A stretch of 64,000 nt of DNA from contig JAAWWF010000008.1 of assembly GCA_021404565.1 (NCBI GenBank), positions 208,788 through 272,787 of the forward strand, read 5' to 3'. The translations under genes and the position numbers were made by a program. Under the pieces are notes generated by a model that ran no database searches, had not been told where the DNA came from, and worked only from the letters and a program-made list of their open reading frames with translations. Of the stretch, positions 54,382 through 63,511 are shown piece by piece; position 1 is the stretch's first letter; every line of letters starts with the position of its first letter. The DNA is from Roseivirga sp. (GTDB lineage: Bacteria > Bacteroidota > Bacteroidia > Cytophagales > Cyclobacteriaceae).

Positions 54382-54440
54382 CTGTCCCTAAGATGTCTAC
54401 ACAGTAGGCCTGTTATCCTGTCAGAAGCCATCTACTTTTG
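54382..54440 (+). promoter_or_regulatory. Direct-repeat operator plus promoter, site D
   Basis: CTGTCCCT (54382-54389) and ATGTCTAC (54393-54400), 11 bp apart, followed after 32 bp by a perfect -7 box TACTTTTG (54433-54440). No good -33 TTTG is present, consistent with activator dependence. The promoter reads into the lipoprotein gene, with a leader of about 165 nt. Confidence 0.55.
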
Positions 54441-54612
54441 CCCTACATCAACAACCACAAACCACAGGTAAAAGATGATGAATCCAATTTTCGAGTACTG
54501 CGATAATGTTGGGCGATTGAGTGCCGATACTATTCTGTCGCCAGGGCCTGCGAGCAAGGTGCCGCTTTTAAGCAACAAATCTGATGACCATTGACTTGCG
54601 CAAGCCACTAAC

Positions 54613-55071
54613 ATGAAAAAGAAGTCCATGAAACACGCAGCTGTAATTAGAGCCCTCGCGCTACTGGTCCTGTTTACCATTACGTTCAATGCCTGTAAGA
54701 CAAAAGGCTCGGGCGAAACTGAACCAACTGAGCAAGAGCTGGCGCTCGAAAAACTTGGGGGTACCTGGTCACTGGCAAATGGCGGTTCGATACTGGTAGA
54801 TGGCTCGGATCATTCAGTGAGTTATACCGGTTTTACCGCCACACTGGCAGAAGGTACTTATAATACTACCAATGCCGGTGAGCTATTTGAATCCAGCGGT
54901 ACATGGATCTGGTTGGGAGAATCTTCTACCAGCTTTAGCCTCGATGATGGGAAAACGATTACGATTACTGATCTGACAGAGAGCAGACTCGTGATTTCAT
55001 TTACCCATACCGGCTCTGGCGGAATCGCCAACGGTGTGGCTGGAGCGTATGTGGTCACTTTGACTAAATAG
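54613..55071 (+). CDS. Small lipoprotein, lipocalin-like
   Basis: A 152-residue lipoprotein. After a basic start (MKKKSMKHAAVIRA) and hydrophobic stretch comes a lipobox-like FNAC; C27 would be the lipidated residue. The mature part is a predicted beta sandwich or barrel of eight strands (GTWSLANGGSILVDG, VSYTGFTATL, GTWIWLGESSTSFSL, TITITDLTESRLVISFTH), reminiscent of the short lipocalin-like lipoproteins of Bacteroidota. A second start at residue 6 is possible. It is driven by site D, so it is a likely output of the kinase cluster. Confidence 0.7.
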   Translation: MKKKSMKHAAVIRALALLVLFTITFNACKTKGSGETEPTEQELALEKLGGTWSLANGGSILVDGSDHSVSYTGFTATLAEGTYNTTNAGELFESSGTWIWLGESSTSFSLDDGKTITITDLTESRLVISFTHTGSGGIANGVAGAYVVTLTK

Positions 55072-55448
55072 GCGATTAAAAACCCCGTTCGCGGGGAAAT
55101 AAAAATACTTGTGGTGAGTGCAGAGTCGGAAGGCTCTTGGTTGAAGATGAGGCTGCTCGTAAGGGCAGCCTCAATCAGTACAGAAAAATGTGCTTCAGAC
55201 CACAAGCCTCTTAAAACCGGTAAGGGTCTGTTGAATCGATAAATAGTTTTTTATCTTTTAACTCGGTTCATGTAATAGGAATCGTGATGAAGGCGTAAAT
55301 CACAAAGAATCAGGAAGTTTGACTTAGAAAGTATAGCATCGCTATGGTGAGAAGACTAACGAAGCCTGGCGACTGATTCAAAGTGAATTATGGCTGTAAT
55401 AGAAAACCTATTACATGATCCGTGTTTAATAATGATTTCAGACTCACA
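55072..55448. other. Intergenic region with hairpins before response regulator 2
   Basis: 377 bp with no convincing ORF. CCCCG-TTCG-CGGGG (55083-55096), flanked by A-runs, would terminate minus-strand transcripts (U-run on that strand). TGAGGCTGC (55148-55156)/GCAGCCTCA (55165-55173) is a 9-bp hairpin. No direct-repeat site was found here. Confidence 0.45.
55083..55096 (-). terminator. Short GC hairpin, minus-strand terminator-like
   Basis: The five-base-pair CCCCG/CGGGG stem with a tetraloop is followed on the minus strand by TTTTTAA. It would stop transcription coming leftward from ~55.1-55.4 kb, where no minus-strand gene is recognised; on the + strand it lacks a U-run after the lipoprotein gene. 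Confidence 0.4.
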
Positions 55449-56372
55449 ATGACCGAAACAGCCAACTCAAACAAGAAAATTCTGGTGGTGGATGATGATC
55501 CTTCCAACCTGGAGGTGATCCTCGATTTTGTATCAGGCACCAATCTGGAAATAATCTATGCCCCAAATGCCCCGACAGGTCTCGAACTGGTAAAATCTGA
55601 GTACCCCGATCTGGTGATTATGGACTGGGAGATGCCCATTATGAATGGCATCGAAGCAATTAAGCTACTCAAGGCCGATCCTGAGACTGAGGAAATTCCC
55701 GTGATTGTAGCCACTGGAGTAATGACCCAATCGAGGGATTTGAGTCAGGCGCTGGAAGTGGGGGCAGTAGATTTTTTGAGAAAACCCTTTGACCCGGTAG
55801 AATTCAGAGCACGCTTAAGTGCAACGTTGCGATTGAGCGAGTCTTATCGGGAAATCAAAAGAAAAAACCTGGAAATCAGCCAACAGAAGGATCAGATTGT
55901 AGAGCTGAGTGCTCGTGAAAAAGAGCTGTTACAACAGCAAATTGAAGGTAAGGAGAGAGAACTGAGTTCATCTGCATTGTTCGATTTTCAGAAAAACGAA
56001 TTACTCAATAACTTGCTCAAAGAGCTTGAGCGACTTGATATAGTTACCAACCGCTTATACGCTCCGGATATCAAGAAAATTTCCAGACAAATCAAAGGTG
56101 CCTCTGATCTGGATAAGAGCTGGAATAACTTTAAGCTCCATTTTGACGAGGTGCACCCCGGCTTCTTTGATGATGTTTATGAGAGGTTTCCTGGCCTTAC
56201 GAATAACGAACAGAGAACTTGTGCCTATCTGCGCATCGGCCTGGGGAACAAAGAAATCGCCTTACTTACTAATGTGGAAAGTGGTTCAGTACGTAAGGCG
56301 CTTACCCGACTTAAAAAGAAACTGGACCTCGGAGCCGAGCAGGACTTACGTGATTTTATAAAATCACTTTAA
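55449..56372 (+). CDS. Response regulator 2: REC domain with C-terminal HTH
   Basis: A 307-residue paralog of response regulator 1, started at ATG 55449 (a GTG at 55422 would add nine residues). REC domain with DDDP, D59 in MDWEMPIMNG, ATGVM and RKPFDPVEF; coiled-coil linker (~130-180); C-terminal HTH domain (FDEVHPGFFDDV, NNEQRTCAYLRIGLGNKEIALLTN, VRKALTRLKKK). It is a monocistron, directly upstream of the giant repeat-protein gene and its operator. Which kinase phosphorylates it cannot be told. Confidence 0.92.
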   Translation: MTETANSNKKILVVDDDPSNLEVILDFVSGTNLEIIYAPNAPTGLELVKSEYPDLVIMDWEMPIMNGIEAIKLLKADPETEEIPVIVATGVMTQSRDLSQALEVGAVDFLRKPFDPVEFRARLSATLRLSESYREIKRKNLEISQQKDQIVELSAREKELLQQQIEGKERELSSSALFDFQKNELLNNLLKELERLDIVTNRLYAPDIKKISRQIKGASDLDKSWNNFKLHFDEVHPGFFDDVYERFPGLTNNEQRTCAYLRIGLGNKEIALLTNVESGSVRKALTRLKKKLDLGAEQDLRDFIKSL

Positions 56373-56451
56373 ATTATTATTCCATGAGATGCTTCATAAG
56401 TGGTCTCGTGTTTTAATAAAGCGAGATTGTGAATATAGCCGCTGCCTTTGC

Positions 56452-56508
56452 GTCCTCAATTTGTCTACAGGCTTGATCCTGAATGGCTTATGCCTCCGGT
56501 TAACTTTG
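56452..56508 (+). promoter_or_regulatory. Direct-repeat operator plus promoter, site E
   Basis: GTCC (56452-56455) and TTGTCTAC (56461-56468) keep the 11-bp GTCC-to-GTCT period; after 32 bp a perfect -7 box TAACTTTG stands at 56501-56508. It is directed at the giant repeat-protein gene, with a leader of about 75 nt. Confidence 0.55.
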
Positions 56509-56587
56509 CTAAAACGAATTGATGTAGACAGATAGCGTCTCTGGGTTTGCCATTTTGACTGAGCACTAATTTCTTAACGAGTTAATT

Positions 56588-59500
56588 ATGAGAAGATTAT
56601 CTTACTTTTTTATCCTCCTTTCTACATTCACGCTGTGTAGACTGAATGCTGCTGAAATAGTGGTGCCGGGTGTTTCAGGAATCACTTTTGACGATACGGT
56701 GCCCTCAGTTACCATTACCGATGACTTTACGGTAGAGGGGATGATCATTTCACCTCAGGGACTCACCTTGACCTATGCCTCAGATGTGTTTAAACTGTTT
56801 GGGGCTGCCACGGTGAAACTGGGAACAGACGAAATTACGGTTTCATTTGGTACTGAAAGCAGTCCCGGTCTACAGGTTACCAGTGGAAGTCTGGATCACG
56901 TATCTATGGGGCTTACGGCCGATTTTAGTCTTAAATCGATGGCTTTTTCACCTCAGGGCCTGTCTTTTGAATGGGATGGTACGAATGACATTTTCGAAAT
57001 ATATGGAGCTGCGACTGTTGGCTTCGATTCAGAGATGATGACCATTGGCCTCGGAGATGCAGACAGTCCCGGTATAGAAATAAATGCCGGTACGGTAGAA
57101 AAAGTAAACCTTTCTGTAAGTGCTGACTTCAATATCAAAGATCTCAGTTTTTCACCCGATGGCCTGACCTTTCAGTGGGACAGTACTACAGACAATTTCG
57201 AGATGTTTGGAGGCGCTGACGTAAGTTTCGATTCAGAAACCATGACCATTGGCTTGGGAGATGCAGATGCTCCTGGCATAGAGATCAATGCCGGTACGGT
57301 GGAGAAAGTAAATCTTTCGGTTAGTGCGGATTTCAATATCAAAGACCTGGGTTTTTCCCCAAGTGGATTGACTTTTGAATGGGACAGTACTACCGACAAT
57401 TTTGAGATATATGGTGGGGCAGACGTGAGCTTCGATTCCGAAACGATGACCATTGGCCTGGGAGATGCAGACACTCCCGGTATAGAGATCAATGCCGGTA
57501 CGGTGGAGAAAGTAAATCTTTCGGTTAGTGCGGATTTCAATATCAAAGACCTCAACTTTTCTCCTGATGGATTGACCTTTCAATGGGATAGTACTACCGA
57601 TAATTTTGAGATATATGGAGGAGCAGATGTAAGCTTCGACTCAGAAACCATGACCATCGGTTTGGGTGATGCAGAGAGCCCTGGTATTGAGATTAATGCA
57701 GGTACGGTTGAGAAAGTAAACCTTTCAGTCAGTGCCAATTTCAATATGAAGAGTCTTTTGTTCAGACCACAAGGCCTGACCTTCCAATGGGACAGTAGCT
57801 CTGATGAATTTGAAATTTATGGAGCTGCGACTGTTGGCTTCGATTCAGAGACGATGACCATTGGTTTGGGAGATGCAGATGCTCCGGGCATAGAGATCAG
57901 TGGCGGTACGGTAGAGAAAGTCAATCTTTCTGTCAGTGCTGATTTCAATATTAAAGACCTCAGCTTTTCCCCTGACGGTTTGACCTTTCAGTGGGATGGT
58001 ACCAATGATAACTTCGAAATGTATGGAGGTGCTGATGTAAGTTTCGATTCAGAAACCATGACCATTGGTTTGGGTGATGCAGACGTTCCGGGCATAGAGA
58101 TCAGTGGCGGTACAGTAGAGAAAGTCAATCTTTCTGTCAGTGCTGATTTCAATATTAAAGACCTCAGCTTTTCTCCAGATGGACTGACCTTTCAGTGGGA
58201 TGGTACTAATGATAACTTCGAGATGTATGGAGGTGCTGATGTAAGTTTTGATTCAGAGATGATGACCATTGGTTTGGGAGATGCAGATGCTCCGGGCATA
58301 GAGATCAGTGGCGGTACAGTAGAGAAAGTCAATCTTTCGGTCAGTGCTGATTTCAATATCAAAGACCTCAGCTTTTCACCTGATGGATTGACCTTTCAGT
58401 GGGACAAGAGTACTGATTTCTTCGAAATTTATGGTGCCGCCACGGTGAGTTTTGACAGCGAGACATTGAAGGTAAGTCTTGGAGATGAGAATGACCCGGG
58501 TATTGAATTGATGTCTGGAGTGGTGGAGCATATCAATATGGGCATCACAGCCTCTTTCGATATGAAAGGCATGGGCTTTACTGCGGATGGGCTCACCTTT
58601 GAATGGGATAAGGCGGCCGATCATTTCGAAATTTATGGTTCAGCCTCCACGACTTTTGATGGAGAGAGTATAGCTGTGTTGATGGGCAATGCCAATGACC
58701 CCGGTATTGTCATCAATAGCAATGTTGTACAACATATCAATATGGGGATCACTGCCGATTTTAAGCTGAAAACCATGGAGTTTGAAGCAACCGGCCTGAC
58801 CTATCATTGGGACAAATCCGCAAATCAATTTGAGATTTACGGTAGTACTGCAGCCAAATTTGACGGTGAAGAAATTGATATCAGTCTGGGTACCGATAGT
58901 GACCCTGGTATAGCCGTCAAAAATAAGGTAATTCAACGTATCAATATGGGCCTGACCGGGGATTTCAATATGAAAGCCTTCGCTTTCAAACCAACAAATC
59001 TTACTTTCCAGTACGACAAAGGCCAGAATCATTTCGAGATGTACGGCTCGGCTAAATTCACTATTGAAGGTCACGATGCTACCATCAGTATGGGATCTAA
59101 CTCCAACCCGGGTATGGTTTTTCAAAACGGAAATCTCAAACACATCAACCTCTCCATAACGGAAGATTTTGAGCTAAAAGGCCTCACAGTTAAAACCAGT
59201 GACGTAGGAGTTGTTTGGGATAGCAGCAATGACTACTTCAATTTTCATGGAGATATCAAGCTCTCATTGGGTGGTGAAGATATTGAAGCAGACATGGGCA
59301 CTTCCAGCCATCCGGGTATGCAGTTTAGAAATGGAAACCTGCACTCATTTGATGTTACGGTAAACTCAGACTTCAAACTTGGTAACCTGGAAGTCACAAC
59401 AAAAAACGTCAATGTAAAATACAGTAGCTCCAAATTTGAAGTATCGGGTACCATAGAAATAGACGAAGTATGGAGTGTTGAGGTACAGTTGGGAAACAAC

Positions 59501-61546
59501 GGTTCAGGAGGTTTGGAAATCATTACCTCGGGTCATGACAAAATCAAAGTGGACGATTTCACCATTGATATTCAACACGTAGACCTCGGGGCTATAGACT
59601 TTAAAGAAGTGAAAATCAGTTTCAGAAATGATGCTATTCATGAAGCAAAGCTTGATGTATCCATTCCTCCGGGCTACGAGGTAACTGCCGATATGACTTT
59701 TGCGGGCAGTCCTGCCAGACTCAACTCCATTGATATAGCCTTTGATGCCACTAATTTCGATTCGGCCATTCCTATAGGAGATACCGGTATAGAATTGGTC
59801 CATATTGAAGGAGGTATGTTTAATCTGGCCAATCCGTCAACACGTGTTGAAGAAACCCTTCGAGTTGGTGGTTTCAGACTGCACGAATACTTCACCGGAG
59901 TATATTTCAAAGGTTCAATTGCCTTTACTTTTGGTGGTCCGGTGTCTCTCGCAGGTCATGAAGCCGCTTTGATCTACCAGGAAGATGATGTAACCATCAG
60001 CGGGTCCGGAGTGTTTTTAGAAGCATCATTGCTCATAGGAGCCTATCGCCATTCTCATAACAACTGGAGATCTATTTTAGGGGATGGTAGCATCGGTATG
60101 AACCTCATCTGGGGACGTTCATACAGTGTGAATGCTCATATGAAAATTCCCTCAGATCCTTTGGTGGAGTTTAACGCCAACGCGAAACTATCTGCGAGTG
60201 GTAATTTTGACGCCCTCATCGATGTCAAGCTCAAAGTGCCGCACAGCGTGCCGATTGTCGGGGGTAAAACTCTGGGCAGTGTTGATGGCGGCATACGTTA
60301 TAATCCCCATCACCTCAGCAGCAGCTATGGTGCCGGCTGGGCCTCTTACTGGTTCTTTGGCAGACACCACTTTGGTGCTCGCTACAAATTCAGCAACAGA
60401 CATGTGGATGTAATAGGCTCTGGAACGGTCAGCAGTATCGAGAGAGAGATCAGAAATGAATTAGGCAGTCGTGCAAACCTTGATAACTCATTGCGGGGTG
60501 TTGCCAATATGGCCAGTGGTATTGATGGAACGGAGGGAGTAGAGGAGACTGTATGGGTCAAAGATGTTCGATCTTTCGAGATCCCGCCAGATAAGAGTTC
60601 CATTTTCGTAGAACTGGACATGGGGAAACAGGTAGATGAAGCCTATGTTTCTGTCATTGGTCCTGATGGCTTCTACGACATCTATGAAATTGAAAAGACT
60701 GAGATAGCGGAAGATGAACCTCCACTGATGGAACTAACAGATCGTATCACGAAATTTGAAGCCGATTCAGCAGCTAATCTGTTTATTATCAATCATGAAC
60801 CTGAGGATGACAGTCTTCAGCATCAGTTTTCTACCCTGACGCCCGGGCAATATGATCTGTTGATTTCTTACCGGGAATCGAATAACGTGGATTCAGTAGG
60901 TGTTCGTGTCAACTATTTCCACCCTGTTTCATTCGGAGAAATCAGTGCTGAGAAACGAGCCGATGGACTCATTGACATTGACATGGAGTATTGGGCGCAC
61001 TTCCCTGATTCAACACAGCTGAGCGTTTTCTGGAATGACACAGCGGCTTATACCGGAGAACATATCGGTACCCTGGACTACGGTATACCAGATGAGAGTG
61101 GATTTGCTGAAACGAGCCTGACCTTCAACCCGAAAACGGTGATAAACGGAGACTCGCTGTACTTCTACTTTGTATTACAAGACAGTACCAATGCTCCGGT
61201 CTACTCAAACTTTACCTCTTTTATCGAACATGAATCTGCGGTCAGTGGTGCGATCAATATCACCAATGCTGATGAAGACACTCCATTTACAGGGATGATG
61301 GTCTTTATAGATGAAAACGGAGATGGATTTTATGACACTGAAGGCACGGGAGGGGCCTTCGAGCCCAGCAGTATTACAGACCAGGAAGGCAAATTTCATT
61401 TCAATAACCTTGTGGTAGGGCAGACCTACACAATCGATGTGGTGGTGCCATATGGCTTCTCATTAGCCGATGGAGAGGCAGGAGTCAGAACCTTTACCTA
61501 TACCGGAGTACCACAAACAATCACTTTTAATCTTACTAAAGACTAA
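56588..61546 (+). CDS. Giant exported repeat protein 1 (fourteen 67-68-residue repeats)
   Basis: A 1652-residue exported protein. Signal peptide ~1-21. From residue 46 to ~994 there are 14 tandem repeats of 66-68 residues with the core FSPDGLTFQWD...FEIYGGADVSFDSE...IGLGDADxPGIEI...VEKVNLSVSADF; repeats 2-9 are nearly identical, 10-14 diverge progressively. A ~400-residue beta-rich region (~995-1300) and an extended part (~1340-1545) follow, ending in an SdrD-like B/transthyretin-type module (~1550-1652, with VFIDENGDGFYD and DQEGKFHFNNL). No T9SS sorting signal is apparent. I know no named family for the repeat. Probably a long surface fibre or solenoid. Confidence 0.8.
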   Translation: MRRLSYFFILLSTFTLCRLNAAEIVVPGVSGITFDDTVPSVTITDDFTVEGMIISPQGLTLTYASDVFKLFGAATVKLGTDEITVSFGTESSPGLQVTSGSLDHVSMGLTADFSLKSMAFSPQGLSFEWDGTNDIFEIYGAATVGFDSEMMTIGLGDADSPGIEINAGTVEKVNLSVSADFNIKDLSFSPDGLTFQWDSTTDNFEMFGGADVSFDSETMTIGLGDADAPGIEINAGTVEKVNLSVSADFNIKDLGFSPSGLTFEWDSTTDNFEIYGGADVSFDSETMTIGLGDADTPGIEINAGTVEKVNLSVSADFNIKDLNFSPDGLTFQWDSTTDNFEIYGGADVSFDSETMTIGLGDAESPGIEINAGTVEKVNLSVSANFNMKSLLFRPQGLTFQWDSSSDEFEIYGAATVGFDSETMTIGLGDADAPGIEISGGTVEKVNLSVSADFNIKDLSFSPDGLTFQWDGTNDNFEMYGGADVSFDSETMTIGLGDADVPGIEISGGTVEKVNLSVSADFNIKDLSFSPDGLTFQWDGTNDNFEMYGGADVSFDSEMMTIGLGDADAPGIEISGGTVEKVNLSVSADFNIKDLSFSPDGLTFQWDKSTDFFEIYGAATVSFDSETLKVSLGDENDPGIELMSGVVEHINMGITASFDMKGMGFTADGLTFEWDKAADHFEIYGSASTTFDGESIAVLMGNANDPGIVINSNVVQHINMGITADFKLKTMEFEATGLTYHWDKSANQFEIYGSTAAKFDGEEIDISLGTDSDPGIAVKNKVIQRINMGLTGDFNMKAFAFKPTNLTFQYDKGQNHFEMYGSAKFTIEGHDATISMGSNSNPGMVFQNGNLKHINLSITEDFELKGLTVKTSDVGVVWDSSNDYFNFHGDIKLSLGGEDIEADMGTSSHPGMQFRNGNLHSFDVTVNSDFKLGNLEVTTKNVNVKYSSSKFEVSGTIEIDEVWSVEVQLGNNGSGGLEIITSGHDKIKVDDFTIDIQHVDLGAIDFKEVKISFRNDAIHEAKLDVSIPPGYEVTADMTFAGSPARLNSIDIAFDATNFDSAIPIGDTGIELVHIEGGMFNLANPSTRVEETLRVGGFRLHEYFTGVYFKGSIAFTFGGPVSLAGHEAALIYQEDDVTISGSGVFLEASLLIGAYRHSHNNWRSILGDGSIGMNLIWGRSYSVNAHMKIPSDPLVEFNANAKLSASGNFDALIDVKLKVPHSVPIVGGKTLGSVDGGIRYNPHHLSSSYGAGWASYWFFGRHHFGARYKFSNRHVDVIGSGTVSSIEREIRNELGSRANLDNSLRGVANMASGIDGTEGVEETVWVKDVRSFEIPPDKSSIFVELDMGKQVDEAYVSVIGPDGFYDIYEIEKTEIAEDEPPLMELTDRITKFEADSAANLFIINHEPEDDSLQHQFSTLTPGQYDLLISYRESNNVDSVGVRVNYFHPVSFGEISAEKRADGLIDIDMEYWAHFPDSTQLSVFWNDTAAYTGEHIGTLDYGIPDESGFAETSLTFNPKTVINGDSLYFYFVLQDSTNAPVYSNFTSFIEHESAVSGAINITNADEDTPFTGMMVFIDENGDGFYDTEGTGGAFEPSSITDQEGKFHFNNLVVGQTYTIDVVVPYGFSLADGEAGVRTFTYTGVPQTITFNLTKD
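56921..58552 (+). repeat. Eight near-identical 204-bp in-frame tandem repeats
   Basis: Repeat units 2-9 of the giant protein begin at 56921 and every 204 bp after (for example 57941 for unit 7 and 58145 for unit 8). Units 7 and 8 are almost identical even at third codon positions, indicating recent duplication or gene conversion. Copy number is likely to vary among strains. Confidence 0.9.
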
Positions 61547-61549
61547 GCC

Positions 61550-63079
61550 ATGAGAAAGTTAGCAGCAATTTTAATTTTAGCATTCTCCTTCGGACAAGGT
61601 CTGAAAGCACAGGAATTAACAGAACTCGCAAGGTCTGCCTCAAATGACCATGAGCATTATGGCTGGTCCATGGCCATGGATGAAAACTGGCTGGTAGTGG
61701 GTACACCTCATTCAACTACCAGTGCCGGACAGGATGCCGGTAAAGTCATTATTTATCAGAAAAACGGTGACAGTTGGGATGAGTTTCAGGTATTGGTAGA
61801 TGCTGAAGGCAACACTTTCCAAAACTATGGTTTCTCAGTTGATATGAAATCTTCCGTGTTGGTGGTGGGTGCAATCGGTACCTTCCAACAAGGGCCCTTT
61901 ACCGGAAAGGCCCTGGTCTATGAGTTTGATGGTAGCGACTGGCAACTGACCAATACGATTCAGGCCTCTGATGCCGGAGCTGGCAACTACTTTGGCCACT
62001 CGGTAGCTACCAATGGAAGCAGAATTATTGTCGGGGCCATCAAAGCCAATGGAGAAGCTGCAGCCAGTGGAGCGGTTTATGACTTTACGAAAGTCAATGG
62101 AACATGGACCTTCGCCAATAAGCTTACTGCTGATGATGGTGCCACCAATGACAATTTTGGATACAGTATCGATATCAACGATGCCAACACCGTAGTGGTA
62201 GGCTCACCCAACCAAAGCGACTTCATCGATAAAAGCGGAGCAGCTTATGTGTTTAATTCTGATGGAACGACCTATACGCAAACTGACAAGCTGAAAGCCT
62301 TCGCCCGCACTGAAAAGGATTTTCTGGGAACTTCAGTAGCCATTAACCGAAACGATATTGTGGCCGGAGCCTTTTTGGCTGACGGACTTTCGAACAATGC
62401 CGGCTCAGTCTACTACTTCCGAAATGAGGAGGACACCTGGAAAGAGATTCAGCAGGTAGTATATGCCGATGGTGGACTTAACGACTATTTTGGTAAGTCA
62501 GTGGCCATGTCTGATTTCAGGCTGGTAGTCGGAGCTCCTAAGGCTAATATGGGAGACAACCTGGATGTAGGTCAAAGCTATTATTACGAAAAAGAAGGAG
62601 GACTCTGGGTTCTCAAGCAAGTGCTGGACGATCCGGAAGGCACAGCACATAACTACTTCGGAGCCTCAGTGATGGTTACCGACCTAAACCTGGCGATCAG
62701 TGCCCGAATGGACGATGTCAATCGTCAGGATGGAGGAACTGTTTATGCGGCTTCTTTACCAGAAGTAGTCACCGGACTGGAGGACGATATCATACTGGAA
62801 CAGGCCATAGAATTGAAAACCTATCCTAACCCTACACAGCAACAGGTCAATATCCGATATAAGCTGTTAAAGAGTTCCAGGGTAGCCATAAAAGTATTTG
62901 ACAACAGTGGTAACCCCATCAGGGAGTTGCTGAGTGAAACGATACAGCCTGCAGGAGACCAGGAGCTTCAGTGGAACCTCTCCGCTTACGATGGTTCACG
63001 AGTAGCCAGTGGATTGTACTTCTACAAGCTTTCCATTGATGGCAATGTCTTTACCCGAAAGATCATCGTATCGAGGTAG
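61550..63079 (+). CDS. FG-GAP beta-propeller protein with T9SS type A sorting domain
   Basis: A 509-residue exported protein: signal peptide ~1-20 (LKAQ), then about seven FG-GAP-like blades (~22-405; recurrent YFGxSVA...VVGAP/VVGSP...GAVYxF units), and a C-terminal sorting domain (~425-509, LKTYPNPTQQQVNIRY, GLYFYKLSIDGNVFTRKIIVSR) for type IX secretion and surface attachment. It starts four bases after the giant protein gene, so the two are cotranscribed. It may bind or anchor the giant protein, which itself lacks a sorting domain. Confidence 0.88.
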   Translation: MRKLAAILILAFSFGQGLKAQELTELARSASNDHEHYGWSMAMDENWLVVGTPHSTTSAGQDAGKVIIYQKNGDSWDEFQVLVDAEGNTFQNYGFSVDMKSSVLVVGAIGTFQQGPFTGKALVYEFDGSDWQLTNTIQASDAGAGNYFGHSVATNGSRIIVGAIKANGEAAASGAVYDFTKVNGTWTFANKLTADDGATNDNFGYSIDINDANTVVVGSPNQSDFIDKSGAAYVFNSDGTTYTQTDKLKAFARTEKDFLGTSVAINRNDIVAGAFLADGLSNNAGSVYYFRNEEDTWKEIQQVVYADGGLNDYFGKSVAMSDFRLVVGAPKANMGDNLDVGQSYYYEKEGGLWVLKQVLDDPEGTAHNYFGASVMVTDLNLAISARMDDVNRQDGGTVYAASLPEVVTGLEDDIILEQAIELKTYPNPTQQQVNIRYKLLKSSRVAIKVFDNSGNPIRELLSETIQPAGDQELQWNLSAYDGSRVASGLYFYKLSIDGNVFTRKIIVSR

Positions 63080-63511
63080 TAACAGTTCTGTCATTCCCGA
63101 GCGGCAATATCGGCAGCGATTATAGCCGTTTTGAAATGATGCTTCCTGATTCTTTGTCAGTGGCTATGTGAAGCTTCAGGGATTACGATTAAATAAATTG
63201 CTGCATTAGCAAATAAAGAAGGAAGCGAGGTTTACTAAACTCATACGACCTGCGAAAAACCAAATCAGGCGTTGGGCAGTTTTTCTATCCTAAAAATGTA
63301 AACAATAACAAGTTTTATTATAAATAAATTGCTATTTTCAATAAACGAGATAGTGTACTCAGGACCTATCCATTGTCCTCAGCTTTTTTATAAACCTGAA
63401 AATCAGGGGTTTATGCTTTTATTTGAGCTTGTTGAATTTGACTCAGCATAGACGAATACGATGGCTGTGATAGTCAAAATTCCTTGTGCTCATCTCTTAA
63501 GAGCTTAGCCA
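63080..63511. other. Intergenic region before giant protein copy 2
   Basis: 432 bp of AT-rich sequence without ORF. A hairpin ATAAACC...GGTTTAT spans 63389-63413. TTGTCCTC at 63373-63380 matches the first half of the site E operator, but the second half has decayed to TTTTAT, and the nearest -7-like box is TTTATTTG (63418-63425), one base from consensus. The control of copy 2 thus appears altered. Confidence 0.35.

Larger units (their letters stand above)
54169..54612. other. Divergent control region, kinase 4 / lipoprotein
   Basis: 444 bp without a convincing gene. It carries direct-repeat sites C (54260-54278) and D (54382-54400), 122 bp apart, and a perfect -7 box TACTTTTG (54433-54440) directed at the lipoprotein gene. 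Confidence 0.5.

Noticed and set aside
56921..58552. Regular 204-bp repeats as a possible CRISPR or satellite
   Set aside because: There are no spacers, and the repeats are in frame within one long coding sequence.
63373..63391. Possible sixth copy of the direct-repeat operator
   Set aside because: Only the first half (TTGTCCTC) matches; the second half reads TTTTAT and the -7 box is at the wrong distance. Noted as a degenerate relic, not counted.
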